Position numbers and translations under genes: made by a program
Notes under the pieces: model-generated
The model's database searches: none
What the model was told of the DNA's origin: nothing
Seen by the model: only the letters and a program-made list of their open reading frames with translations
Shown here: positions 47,997 to 62,953 of the stretch, piece after piece
How positions within the stretch are numbered: position 1 is the first letter of the stretch
Layout: every line of letters begins with the position of its first letter
Assembly (NCBI GenBank): GCA_950295325.1
Contig: OX485803.1
Location: 6,264,001-6,328,000, forward strand
Source of the DNA: Polytrichum commune
Taxonomy: Eukaryota > Streptophyta > Polytrichopsida > Polytrichales > Polytrichaceae
Direction: 5' to 3'
Length of the DNA stretch: 64,000 bases

Positions 47997-50130
47997 TAAG
48001 TTAGAGGTGATGAAATGCACCATGCATCTAATCGTCAAAGTTCATACATCACATGCCTTTGAAAGCAAATACATACGTTGTATTTTGACCATCAATGTAT
48101 GGTATGAGTATGTTTGTATAAGTCATATCTATGGTCATATATCAAGACCCATGTCCTTTAAGGGTTGATAAGTGAATGTAGAACATAATTGACAATGAAT
48201 GACTTATATGTGGTCCAAATTTTGCATCTCAATTCAACAAAATCTCCACTCCACCAACCCAAATTCACATGAAGAAACTCTTAGCTTTACACACCTTATC
48301 ATTTCGGTGAAAAACATTTTTTATTTATTATGGTTTCAATAAATCTGGATCAACATCTCAACAAAGTACACATCAAATATTAGAAGCATAGTTCAAAATG
48401 ATGGAATATTCTTTTTGGTGGTTAAGGCTTTTGTTTGTGGTGGTTGCACACATGTTGAGGATTACACTTGTCATCATAGTGTTTTAAAGAACAAGTGATT
48501 GTTTGTTGAGCTAGGCAGTTTAAACTAGTGTTGGACTAGTACTGTCTTTTTTAATGCCATTTGGGTATCTATAACAAGGATTTCACACTTTTTGATTTCA
48601 GTAGGGTGCATATGGGTAATTGACGGTATTTTTTTTCCCTTTTCGATATCATTCAGATCTATATATCATGCAAGAACTTTCATGCCTAGTTAAAACTACC
48701 CTAGTATCAACATGGTTTAGAATGGTATGTTTGATGGCACTAGACATCCCTTGGTGTAGAGAGGTAGGTTGAGGACAACTATACTCCTACCGTGCTCTGA
48801 CTTATGATGTGGTTATCTTCAGTGCCCTTAGCCTAAATAGTCGATCTAACCTTATCTTTGGTGGAAGCAATCTTCTCTACCTATCACACAATTCTCTTAT
48901 CACTAAGGAAAACAACTCAACAACGTGGCTACAAAATAGCTATGGTAATTCCAAATACACACTTTCTATGCTATCTACATATAATTATTGAATGTTAAAA
49001 TTCCCTTTACCAACATGTGTTTATAAGATTAGGTAACTCCCACCAAGATAATATGTAACTACAACAGTAGTTGCATGCAAGAAGTTGTGATTGGGAATTT
49101 AAATCGTGACGACCTAATTCAAAGCAATGAAGTGTACAATTTAAACATACATATCGTTGTGATTTATAGCTTGTTCTATTTAGGGCAAGCATGAATATAG
49201 AGCCTATTCATATGCATGCTTGTGCCCCCTTTGGGGGTGGCTATATGCTAGGTAATCAAATAAACATTGTGTTGTGACCAACAATCTGTATTTTTGACAA
49301 AGTTTTTACAAGTTTTTGACATTTGACATGCAAACACTTGCATAAAAATAAATTGCACGTCAATTGACATGCACGATTTAGATTTTGACATGTAGTGTGA
49401 CTTGTGAAGAAAAAAACCACACGTCAATCAACACTTTAGAAATTGAAATGACACAGAGTACTAGGCATGTGACATTGAGGTGACGTTTTAGAAGAAAATG
49501 TAGATGTCAATGGACATTCATTTTCGTTTTTGAAAATATCACGTGACACTTTGGATTTGAAGTTGAACGTCAAATGAAATATGTCAAACATACACATTGG
49601 TGACCAATCAAGACATCTATTATTTATTTGGTTCAATCGTATGCTTCTAAAAACCATCACATATTTTACTCCAAACCCTAAAAGTCCAAGACATCATAGA
49701 CTTCTCTTTATGATCTATATTCAAATACACACATTGTGCATCTTATTACTGTTGTCAAATATGATTTTATTTTCACCCCCTCTTTGTAGTAATTTGGTGT
49801 TAGTAAAATTTGCTTTTATATTTGTTTGGTACTCGTACAATCTATGATGTAGAGCTTAGAAAGGATGCATAGAACCTCGTGCCCTTTTGACTAACTCACA
49901 TATTGTTGGTTGCTCACATGAAATCCACATGAAGCATGATGTTGACGTACATGAAAGATCATTTATAGTATTGCTAAGCCCCATGTTCCCTCGCCTTTCT
50001 AAATAAAAGAGCCATCATGTTTCATGGGGACCTTGGTCCAGCACTGAGACTCAGGCGGTTGTTTTATTTAGAATCTCAACATGCTTATTCCTTGCCTTGG
50101 GCCATGTTATTTTAGGGTTGAAAGGGCCTT
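47997..50130. other. Intergenic; nothing recognised
   Basis: AT-rich. Short words such as GACATGCA, ACGTCAAT and TTTGACAT recur at 49300-49600 without a regular period. Open frames are short and domain-free. Confidence 0.45.
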
Positions 50131-50539
50131 ACAATGATTGAAGGTTTAGGTTCAAATACATCCCACACGTGCCTTTGAATACAAATTCATACTATGGATA
50201 TTGACCATCCATAACATTAGACATCTACTATCATTTGGTTCATTCTAATTATATATATATTGCTTCACTTGAAATTTTCAACGTAAATCTGCCAATGCAG
50301 TGCATTGATGTGAGAATAAACATAGTATGATTTTGAATAGAGGTTGGCTTATTCCCGGGCCCACCCAACGTACAGACTCGGCTGAATAATGTTATGTCCT
50401 TGCCACACATGAGTATGTCTTTACTTATGACATATATAATGTACTAAATAAAATGTCAACTCCCCAAATTGTTTAGAAAACAATTTTAAGACTTGGTGAA
50501 GCTCGTGGAATTTGTGTGTATATGGTGAACATATATCAA

Positions 50540-52114
50540 ACTTGCAATGAGGTTACCAGGCCTACAAAATATTTTTAGAGCATAATTAATGGCCATACAC
50601 CACGCCCTTATAATAATAAATAATGACTTCCCAAATGAACCCGCCCATATCTTCATAGACTGCCTTAATGGCCCATATGTGATAAAAAAAACCAAATAAA
50701 ACACCCTACACTACATAACAACCACCCAGATAGAACCATCTTAGAAGAAATTGTTAAGCTCCTCATCCACAATAACGCAACCCACAACACTATATAAAGT
50801 CAGAGCACATGCACTTGCTAAAGAAGGCACAACTGTGGAACACCTCAACGCCTCCCAACCACATGAATTTGCCCACTCAACCCCATACTACTACCAAAGA
50901 GATGAATGGCCATCAATGGACTCAACCCCGGACAAAGGACCCATTAGATTCCTAGACAAACATCTTACAAAATATGATAAAAATATAAACCTAGAATTAA
51001 TTCCTATACTATACCCCAACATAGATAAATGGATAGCCAATGAGACAATAGATAATGAATTATCAAATAAATTTTGGACGAACAAAAACATTACGGATGT
51101 TCAAAAAACATGCCTTCTAAAATTAAGACACGGCCAATACATGGGAAACGCTAGAAAACAACTATTCTTCGGTAGAGAACCCTTCCCGTCAATCACATGT
51201 CCCATATGTAACTCCCTAGACCCCGACACATGGTTACACGTACTCCTAAAGTGCAAACAACACCACATACATGCCCTTAGAACCAAAAGACATAATAAGG
51301 CAGTATGGGAATTAAGAAAGCTAATAGTGGCATCAAAAAAATCACGATGTTATGTTCTCATGAATGCAGACACATATAACAATAACCCACCAGAAAACAC
51401 AGTCCCCCCATGGCTACTGCCTTGCACGTGCCACCAGCAAAGATGTCGTTGCAATGCCAGATTCAAACCTGACCTCCTATGCGTGAAAGGACTACCATAC
51501 CAATCCCTACCACCGACAGAACCGAACGAGAACCTAACAATACAATTCATAGAATTCACATACTGCAATGATAGAATACCTAATGATACTATAACCAGAA
51601 AAAACAGAAAAATATAAACCATTAATACACAACATAAGTGATAGAGGCTGGAAGATAGACCCACTAATAGTCATTACAGCTGGTGCTAGGGCAACCACAC
51701 ATATCCCCTCTATGACGAGTATTGAAGTAATATTTAGAATCCCTAAGATAAACATCAAACACACATTTGAGGAAATCAACGTTATTGCCATACAATACGC
51801 TATGTCCATAATCCTACACAAAAGAAGAATAGAAAATAACGAACCACTGCCAACAAACACACAACCATCATAAAAACCCCAAATACGCCAACTAGCGAAT
51901 TAATAATTAGGATGAAAAGAAGAATAAATGCCCACTTAAGTTATGGAAATACACTCAATTGCTAAGTGTCCATAGGCACCTGGCCAGTTTGGTTACTATA
52001 GTGCCCACCCCGAGAGGGGTTAGTAGTCCTGCACCACTGGTATTATGCCCTGAGGGTATAATACCAAGGGTGGGTCGAACGGGCATTCCAATCACGCTGA
52101 TCACATGGTCAGCG

Positions 52115-52142
<28 letters not shown>
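50540..52142 (+). mobile_element. 5'-truncated LINE-like element: RNase H and C-terminal zinc-finger part of ORF2, dead
   Basis: Reading across frames, 50577-50685 gives RA-stop-LMAIHHALIII and IFIDCLNGPYVIK, an RNase H core in which the catalytic Glu codon position is TAA (50583-50585). A shifted frame continues HPDRTILEEIVKLLIHNN. The long frame 50751-51617 (288 codons) opens YKVRAHALAKEG at 15-26, where the G-N-E-x-A-D segment with the last active-site Asp seems deleted. It then has CPIC...WLHVLLKC (C150, C153, H163, C168), the zinc-knuckle typical of LINE ORF2 tails. After a frameshift in an A-run near 51612, 51617-51873 reads RGWKIDPLIVITAGARATTH to a stop. The reverse transcriptase is absent. 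A structured 3' UTR and a (TC)n tail follow. Confidence 0.72.
52001..52115 (+). other. Folded 3' UTR of the LINE-like element (predicted RNA stem-loops)
   Basis: Four nested helices can be drawn. TGCCC (52002-52006) pairs with GGGCA (52081-52085). Inside it are ACCCC-GAGA-GGGGT (52007-52020, a GNRA loop) and GGTATTAT...ATAATACC (52039-52065, with CCC-TGA-GGG at its tip). Outside lies ACGCTGA...TCAGCGT (52094-52115). They end just before the (TC)n tail, where a LINE reverse transcriptase would recognise its RNA. Confidence 0.65.

Positions 52143-52143
<1 letters not shown>
52115..52143. repeat. (TC)n microsatellite, the tail of the LINE-like element
   Basis: About fourteen TC units directly after the last stem of the 3' UTR, and right at the junction where homology with the other copy of the large repeat resumes. 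A microsatellite tail replaces poly(A). Confidence 0.85.
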
Positions 52144-52147
<4 letters not shown>

Positions 52148-52609
52148 GTTCTTGCAAACTTGGAAGTATTGTAGAGGGCTCTCTATTTCATCTTTTCATG
52201 TGCCGGAATATGAGTTTCCATGTGGGATACAAGTGTGTCTTAGCAAATGTGAGCATGACACATGGCTTTTTTGTTTTTGGAGAAAATAACTAATTTTGTC
52301 ATAGTCAAAAGCCCCCTACGGTATTCTGAAACATGGTAACGAAATCAAAGTTTTCGTAAGCTTCAAAAGGTATTCAATTTAAATCATTTCTTAGAAGATG
52401 AAAAAATAAAAATAAAATCAATCAATCAATATATGCAACGACTTGATTGACAGATAATTTGCTCAATTGATATTCAGTATATACATAGTCCTTTCTCCAT
52501 ATTTGAAGGTCGGTCCATGAGATATGTTGGATGTCTATATCTTGCATGTCAATCAACTTGAATGACATGTTATGGGATGTGGTGGATGATGAGATGAATA
52601 ATGAATGAA

Positions 52610-52855
52610 ATCACTATATTCGTTAATCAAAGACTTTGGAAAGTCTCAAAATGAATGCAAATGGTTTAATATTTGGTCCAATTTCTTATTCTAATGACAT
52701 GTATTTGTGCCAAATTGGTTAGCGCCACCCATGCGAATCGGTTTATTAAGTCACAGTGAATATATATTTGTGATTTCCTTGTTTTGTGTTTGAAAACCAT
52801 GTCCTTAAGTAGTCTCAAAATCATGAAAAAGTCTCCAATTACCGAATATAGTGAT
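52610..52855. mobile_element. 246-bp MITE with ATCACTATATTCG ends, precise insertion with TGAA duplication
   Basis: Ends ATCACTATATTCG and CGAATATAGTGAT are perfect inverted copies; similarity continues inward (TTAATCAAAGACTTTGG versus TAATTGGAGACTTTTTC). TGAA occurs at 52606-52609 and 52856-52859, and the sister copy has the empty site at 43326-43329, so the boundaries are fixed. Confidence 0.9.
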
Positions 52856-53052
52856 TGAAGCAAAATTTGACTAATATTAAATCGTAAAAGGCCCCATATT
52901 CAAACTTACAAGCATTTGAGCGCGCCATACAACAACCGCTTGGGACCGACCCAACAAATTGCATGCGTTCACCAAATCTAGTCAAGCATGTTGAATCATT
53001 TTATATCTATTCGAGTTATCCATAACAAAATCCGGGTGAACCCATGGGTTTA

Positions 53053-53563
53053 GGGCCACTTCACGCACGAGACTGAGAGCCCGTGACCATTACACTTCAA
53101 GCACTCTCATTGGTGGAAAGGGCGGAGCCGGTCCAAGTTCGCTTCACACTACGCTTGAGGGACCAATAGAGTATACAAGTGAATGCAAGATGGATGTAAA
53201 GTCTACAAGGATTCTTACATGGCATCAAATGGATCATGTTTCATGGTCACTTAGATTATTTTCAAAAGCCACCTCTTGGAGACAGGCTTAACGCAAAAAC
53301 TGGGAGACCATGGCACTCCATCGAACGCTCACAACCATTGATTTATTCTATTTTATCATGCGTGAGGATCTGCATGAATAGAAATTTATTGAAATAGAAT
53401 TTGGTCGAGGGCCTAGTCACATAGGACTTCAAACTACACTTGAGGGTCCGTGACCACACTACATGATTTTGGAGGTGTCTTGAGACAAACGGCCTTTGGA
53501 CACTTTCTATTGGGCTCTCGCAGTTTCATGGTCACGGCTCTTGGCTCGTGTGCGAAGTGGCCC
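53053..53563. mobile_element. GGGCC-family MITE, copy 3 (511 bp), TTA target duplication
   Basis: Ends GGGCCACTTCACGCACGAG and CTCGTGTGCGAAGTGGCCC with TTA on both sides (53050-53052, 53564-53566). It is the orthologous partner of copy 2 within the duplicated segment. Confidence 0.8.
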
Positions 53564-54339
53564 TTAGTCCCAAACCACAAGCTTGTGAAAATCAACACAA
53601 AACCATCCCAAGATTTCTCAATAAGTGTTGTTGGGTTATTAAAGAATTGGCTTTCTAGCTTGTCCTACTAGGATGGGTGGCCTTAACTAGCCTTACGTAT
53701 ACCTCCGAAGAAGTCCGGATCATGGGTCTCTTTGTGAGAATCTTGGGTCTTCTTTACACAACTAGAGCACTATTTGACTCAATGATCGATTCATGAGGTG
53801 CGGTTGGTGAGAAATCAACAAAGATTTTTGCATTGGTAGAAGGAATATCTATTAAAATTTAGGTCTCCAATTTTTCTTGGCAAGAGAAAACCATCACATA
53901 CAAGCGTACCTCTTGTTCATTCAACAACAATGCCATGAAATGCTATGTAGTTTAAATGTTATTCTTTTTATTTGACTCGATGTTGAAATCGGTTTTAAAC
54001 ACCCTGAATTTGTCTAATAGCTAAAGACATTTGAGATGAATAAACCTTAAATTCGTAGGGGATTGAGATTCTAATATGGATGGATGAGAGCTACGCTCAT
54101 ATGCAATAATTCTTTGTCATGGCGTACTACTATAAAAGGGGTTTCAATTTCAAAGTGATGTGAAACCACTTGGAGTGGGTAGAGGCAAGAAGGAATTATT
54201 GCATATGAACATGTTACCTATCATTCATCTAGTGACAACTTCTTAAAAAACAGTATGTAGGTCAAATGTTACTTGTTCTGGATAATTTAGCATAGGAAAT
54301 AACTTCAACTTTGAGAAATATTATGAAACATATATATGT

Positions 54340-54783
54340 AAATTGTCATAATGACTGAATGGCTTCAAGTATAAGTATGTAGAGTAGATTACCCAATCCC
54401 ATATGGAACAGTACTGGAAGTATAATACACTGCATACAACTTCGACATTGACCATAGTGGCAGTTTACAGAGTAAGATGATTGTATATTTTGCAAAAGTG
54501 TAGTCTGTCTTTAGAAATGTTACTTGTGATTTTAATCAGAAGAGCACTATATATGTAGAGTAGATCACACAAATCCTACACAGAATAAGCACTGCAGTTG
54601 ATGTAGATGTCCTACTTGGAAGTATAAGGTGAAGCCTTGATCATTGATTTACAACCAAGTTGTATCGTGATCTTTAGATATAATCTTTACGAATTATGGG
54701 ATCCAAATGTTTTGCTAAAGAGGAGTCTTAATTGTGAGTGTTTCGTATTGAGATGAATGTTGCTGATCTCCTTGAATATGCAG
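54340..54783. other. Intron upstream of the first visible fumarase exon, with a ~178-bp duplication
   Basis: TATGTAGAGTAGATTACCCAA (54375) recurs as TATGTAGAGTAGATCACACAA (54553), with further matches (GGAAGTATAA, CACTGCA). 54775-54783 (GAATATGCAG) is the acceptor of the fumarase exon at 54784. Confidence 0.6.
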
Positions 54784-59311
<4,528 letters not shown>

Positions 59312-59522
59312 GTGATATTCAATTCTTTCAGTATGTTCTGGAGAACTTTTTGGCCACGTATTGGTTACAGTCAAACTTGGGCAATGTGTATCTTTCCAGT
59401 CTTAGTAATGATACTTTGTGTTTCTCATACTCTGGAACTTCCTGCAAGTGCCAAGAATTACGAATAGTTTTTGAAAGGGTGTCCTTCCTGCCACACCTTT
59501 GCAGAAACTATTGGAAATAAAT
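59312..59522. other. Fumarase intron up to the copia breakpoint
   Basis: Ordinary intron sequence from the donor at 59312 to the point where the reverse-transcriptase frame of the copia element breaks off (59523). Confidence 0.6.
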
Positions 59523-62500
59523 TTACTTTTCACAGAATGTGTCGAATTTTTTATTCCACTGACGAGCACCCTGTTTTAGTCCGTAGAGACATCGCAAGAG
59601 TAAACATACAAATTCAGGATGCTCGTTGTCAATGAACCCCTCTGGTTGAACCATAAAAATAATTTCGTCCAGTGGACTATTGAGGTAAGCGGTACAAACG
59701 TCAAATTGTCTTGTATGGAGATTAGAGTGAGCTGTAGTGGCGAACATTGTCCTCATGGAATCGGACTTAATTACTGGAGAGTATGTGTCGCTGTAATCTA
59801 CCCCTGCGATTTGTGAAAATCCTTTCGCAACCAAACGTGCTTTATACTTATCAATCTGTCCTGAAGGCTTATATTTCACCTTGAAAACCCATTTGCTTTT
59901 GATAGCTCGTCGTCCTGTAGGAAGAGCTACCAGCTTCCATGTCTTGTTGACCTTTAAGGACTCAATTTCTGCCTTCATAGCTTTCAGCCAAAGTTCAGCT
60001 TCTGGTAGAGACATAGCTTCTTGGTAAGAAGTAGGTTCTTGTATTCTGGATGTGGAAGCCATGCAGGCTTCTGAAATTCGGATGGCATCTCTAATATTCT
60101 GATGTTCATCATATACCCATTCCTCAAATCGTTGAGGAGGTTGCCTGGTTCTGATTGTGGAAGTAACCACAGGTACTGACTCTGTGGATGAACTGGATGC
60201 GGTGTCATCAACATGAGTAAAGACTGTCCGATTGATGTCATAAGGATCTGAATCAGAACTAGTGGTGTGTATTGGAATCTCGACACACAGATCGATAGGG
60301 TTTGTTTCTGAACTTGAACCGAGTTCTTGTGAACTGTCATCTTGGGAACCTAGTTCTTGAGAACTATCATCTGAGGGTTGGAGAACGGGGATATGATCTA
60401 CCGGGATAGGATCTACCGGGATCGGAGCTACCACATTGTCTAGGGTTGGAAATGAAACGTTGATTGCCGCGGGGTTCTGAGGAACACTAGTTGCAGAGTT
60501 TGTGTAAATGCTATCTTCGTGAACTACAATGTCAGTAGTAATTGAAACTTTTCGAGTCCCTGGATGCCAAACCCTAAACGCTTTCCCTTCAGACTCATAT
60601 CCGACAAAAACAAGTCTCTCACTCTTAGCCTCCAATTTAGAGCAAAGTTGTTTAGGGATATGTTTATAGGCATCAGATCCAAATGTACGAAAATAAGATA
60701 CGTCTGGTCGTACCTTGTAAATAAGCTCATATGGTGTCAGGCTGTTGAGTTTCTTGTTCACAGATCGATTGAGAACATGTACAACTGTAGCAGCAGCCTC
60801 TGCCCAGAGTCCGAGTGGAAGATTTTTGGCATGTAAAAGACTTCGCACTGCTTCAACGACAGTTCGATTGCTCCTCTCTATATAACCGTTTTGTTCAGGT
60901 GCATATGGTGCTGAGAATTCGTGCTTGATCCCTCGCCCTGTAGTGTATTGTTGAAAATCTTTACTCGAGAACTCGCCTCCATGATCTGTCCTGATACGGT
61001 TCACTTGAACTTTCATATCTCGTAGGATCTCTTTCTCTACGGATTGAAACTTGGTGAGTGCCTCAGATTTATGAGCCAGAAAGTATATAAACATATATCC
61101 GCTCGCATCATCCTTCACAAGCATGAAATAGTTAGCACCACCAAAAGATTTGGTCGCCAATGGACCACACAAGTCCATGTGTATGAATGTGCCCGGTTCT
61201 GTTGATCGCAGCTTGCCTAGTACCGTTTTGAAGGTTGATCGATGTTGCTTTCCGTATACACATCCCTCACAGAAATAATCCTCGCCTTGAGTAGATGGTA
61301 AATCAACTCCAGTCACAATGGTTGCTGTGGTTTTCACATAGTCATTGTTCAAATGACAAAACCGATTGTGCCAAGTCTGTAGAGACTCTGTCTTCAGGGC
61401 TGTGGAAGTTGCTTCGAGGTCAATCTGGTTGCCTATTGCTCGTATGTTAAGTTTGTAAAGCTTCCCGGATCGATATCCAGTAACGACTTCCTTCCCTTTT
61501 CCGTCATCGTCAATAAGACTGCAACCATCTCTCTTGTAAATTGTAACCACGCCTTTGTCAGCCGCAGCTCCAATTGAGAACAAATTAGCTCGCAATTTTG
61601 GTACATACAATACTCCTTCCAGGTATCCTGAACACCATTGTCCATCAACCAATCTCTCAATCTGAACTTTACCAATGCCTTCGACCCACAATCTTTGATT
61701 ATTTGCGATAAGAACAGACCATTTTCCTGTTGAAACCTCTCTCATATCCGTGAAGTACTCTTTACAGTCACTCATGTGCTCTGAAGCTCCCCCGTCTGCG
61801 TACCATGTTTGAGTACTGTGATCTGCTAGCAAGGCCTTAGAAATCCCTATGCAGCTCTCAGAAATTTCTGCCGGTGTAACTTTCTCACTCGCCAATGATT
61901 GTGATGGGTCTTCAACTATAGCCGTAAGAGCGATGCTTTCTCTCTTACTTTCTGTTAAGTGTGCGTGACTTTCTCTCTTAACAGATTTCGTCTCCTTCGA
62001 CAAATCTGGACACTCCCTCTTCCAGTGCCCTAACTTGTTACAGTGATGGCATCTTGTCCGTGCCTTGATTTCTTTGATGTAATCTGGCTCTTGACCACTT
62101 CTTCTCCCTGAACCACTGCTGGTTGGATTCGTTCTAGTATAGAATGCACTGTCCGAACCTGATGAGCCATATGCTGATCCAGCAATCTTGATCATGTTTT
62201 CTTCCTCCAAAATCCTCATAATCAAAGTCTTCCGAGTTTTCTGTGCATCTGGCATGCTTTTCCACCCTGTGAGTATGTGTCTGTATTCGGATGGCAAGCC
62301 ACTCAGAATCTTAGAGATCACCTGTTCCTCTGAGAATTTTTGTCCGATATCCTCAAGCCTCTTTGCCATTGCCTCAATCTTTGAAATATGTTTTCCAATG
62401 GAGTCGCCGCTCTGATACTTATATTCAAAGAACTGTAATGTCAGCAAGTAAATACTCTCGGCGGAGTATTGCTCATGTATCGCTATGAGCCTGTCCCACA

Positions 62501-62750
62501 TTTCCTTCGCTGTATCGCAGGTGATTATCATCTCGAGATGATCAGTGTCCAATGCCGTACTAATTAGTACCTTCGCCAGATTATTCTTCCTCTTCCAAGC
62601 TTCTTTGTCTATGGCATTACTGAGTGTCTCAGTTCCATTCACCACCTCAAAAGACTCTCGTCCTTCCAATGCTATTCGCATTTGGTACTTCCATAAGTTG
62701 AACTTGCCATCAGTCAACTTGAAAACTTGTCCTGATTGTCCTGATTCCAT
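59523..62750 (-). CDS. Ty1/copia Gag-Pol polyprotein, 1075 aa, truncated within reverse transcriptase
   Basis: One uninterrupted frame in the order Gag, protease, integrase, RT. Gag is about 1-230, with zinc knuckle C234-C237-H242-C247 (CHHCNKLGHWKREC). The protease motif is WYADGGASEHM with D319; the usual Ser/Thr after the catalytic Asp is Gly320, which may weaken it. Integrase has an HHCC region (H461, H466, C494, C497) and a complete DD35E: D526, D589, E625. A Ser/Asp-rich linker follows, with a repeated DDSSQELGS. RT begins KSKWVFKVKYKPSGQIDKYK and reaches CLYGLKQGARQWNKKF, then stops before the YVDD box; the rest of RT, RNase H and the 3' LTR are missing. Lack of other stops indicates a recent insertion. 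It lies antisense to fumarase in the intron after exon 59311. Confidence 0.92.
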   Translation of the reverse strand: MESGQSGQVFKLTDGKFNLWKYQMRIALEGRESFEVVNGTETLSNAIDKEAWKRKNNLAKVLISTALDTDHLEMIITCDTAKEMWDRLIAIHEQYSAESIYLLTLQFFEYKYQSGDSIGKHISKIEAMAKRLEDIGQKFSEEQVISKILSGLPSEYRHILTGWKSMPDAQKTRKTLIMRILEEENMIKIAGSAYGSSGSDSAFYTRTNPTSSGSGRRSGQEPDYIKEIKARTRCHHCNKLGHWKRECPDLSKETKSVKRESHAHLTESKRESIALTAIVEDPSQSLASEKVTPAEISESCIGISKALLADHSTQTWYADGGASEHMSDCKEYFTDMREVSTGKWSVLIANNQRLWVEGIGKVQIERLVDGQWCSGYLEGVLYVPKLRANLFSIGAAADKGVVTIYKRDGCSLIDDDGKGKEVVTGYRSGKLYKLNIRAIGNQIDLEATSTALKTESLQTWHNRFCHLNNDYVKTTATIVTGVDLPSTQGEDYFCEGCVYGKQHRSTFKTVLGKLRSTEPGTFIHMDLCGPLATKSFGGANYFMLVKDDASGYMFIYFLAHKSEALTKFQSVEKEILRDMKVQVNRIRTDHGGEFSSKDFQQYTTGRGIKHEFSAPYAPEQNGYIERSNRTVVEAVRSLLHAKNLPLGLWAEAAATVVHVLNRSVNKKLNSLTPYELIYKVRPDVSYFRTFGSDAYKHIPKQLCSKLEAKSERLVFVGYESEGKAFRVWHPGTRKVSITTDIVVHEDSIYTNSATSVPQNPAAINVSFPTLDNVVAPIPVDPIPVDHIPVLQPSDDSSQELGSQDDSSQELGSSSETNPIDLCVEIPIHTTSSDSDPYDINRTVFTHVDDTASSSSTESVPVVTSTIRTRQPPQRFEEWVYDEHQNIRDAIRISEACMASTSRIQEPTSYQEAMSLPEAELWLKAMKAEIESLKVNKTWKLVALPTGRRAIKSKWVFKVKYKPSGQIDKYKARLVAKGFSQIAGVDYSDTYSPVIKSDSMRTMFATTAHSNLHTRQFDVCTAYLNSPLDEIIFMVQPEGFIDNEHPEFVCLLLRCLYGLKQGARQWNKKFDTFCEK

Positions 62751-62936
62751 CTTTTCTTGTATTGCTACTATTGATATCGCGTTCTTAGACTCTACTCATA
62801 CTTCTGAGCAACTAAGCATACATAAGCGAAAATTTTTTGCTGCTACTAGAGAGAAGAGATTTTTCAAACTCACAGCATCTTCATTGTGAAACTTCAACAT
62901 ACTAACCTATGCTACGAATTACTCTTCCACGCGTGT

Positions 62937-62950
62937 GTGGGCCCATAACC
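62937..62950 (-). promoter_or_regulatory. Primer-binding site matching the anticodon arm of initiator tRNA-Met (half-tRNA priming)
   Basis: On the element strand GGTTATGGGCCCAC is complementary to GTGGGCCCATAACC, the anticodon stem-loop of eukaryotic initiator tRNA-Met. It sits a few bases after the LTR end. Drosophila copia primes with a tRNA-iMet 5' half at an equivalent site; most plant copia elements use the tRNA 3' end (TGGTATCAGAG), which is not present here. Confidence 0.75.
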
Positions 62951-62953
62951 TTT

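Larger units (their letters stand above)
50131..54310. repeat. Large dispersed direct repeat, copy 2 (with later insertions)
   Basis: Colinear with 42338-45118: 50131-50531 matches 42338-42745, and 52153-54310 matches 42885-45118. The junction interval 50532-52152 is a LINE-like fragment replacing about 135 bp of the other copy. 52610-52855 is a precise MITE insertion. About 350 bp present at 44158-44510 are absent here (breakpoint near 53697). Confidence 0.8.

Noticed and set aside
42338-54310. Reading the two 2.8-kb repeats as LTRs of one retrotransposon
   Set aside because: Ends lack clear TG...CA, no primer-binding site was found after the left copy and the 5-kb centre has no gag/pol. 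It remains possible, but I did not annotate it.
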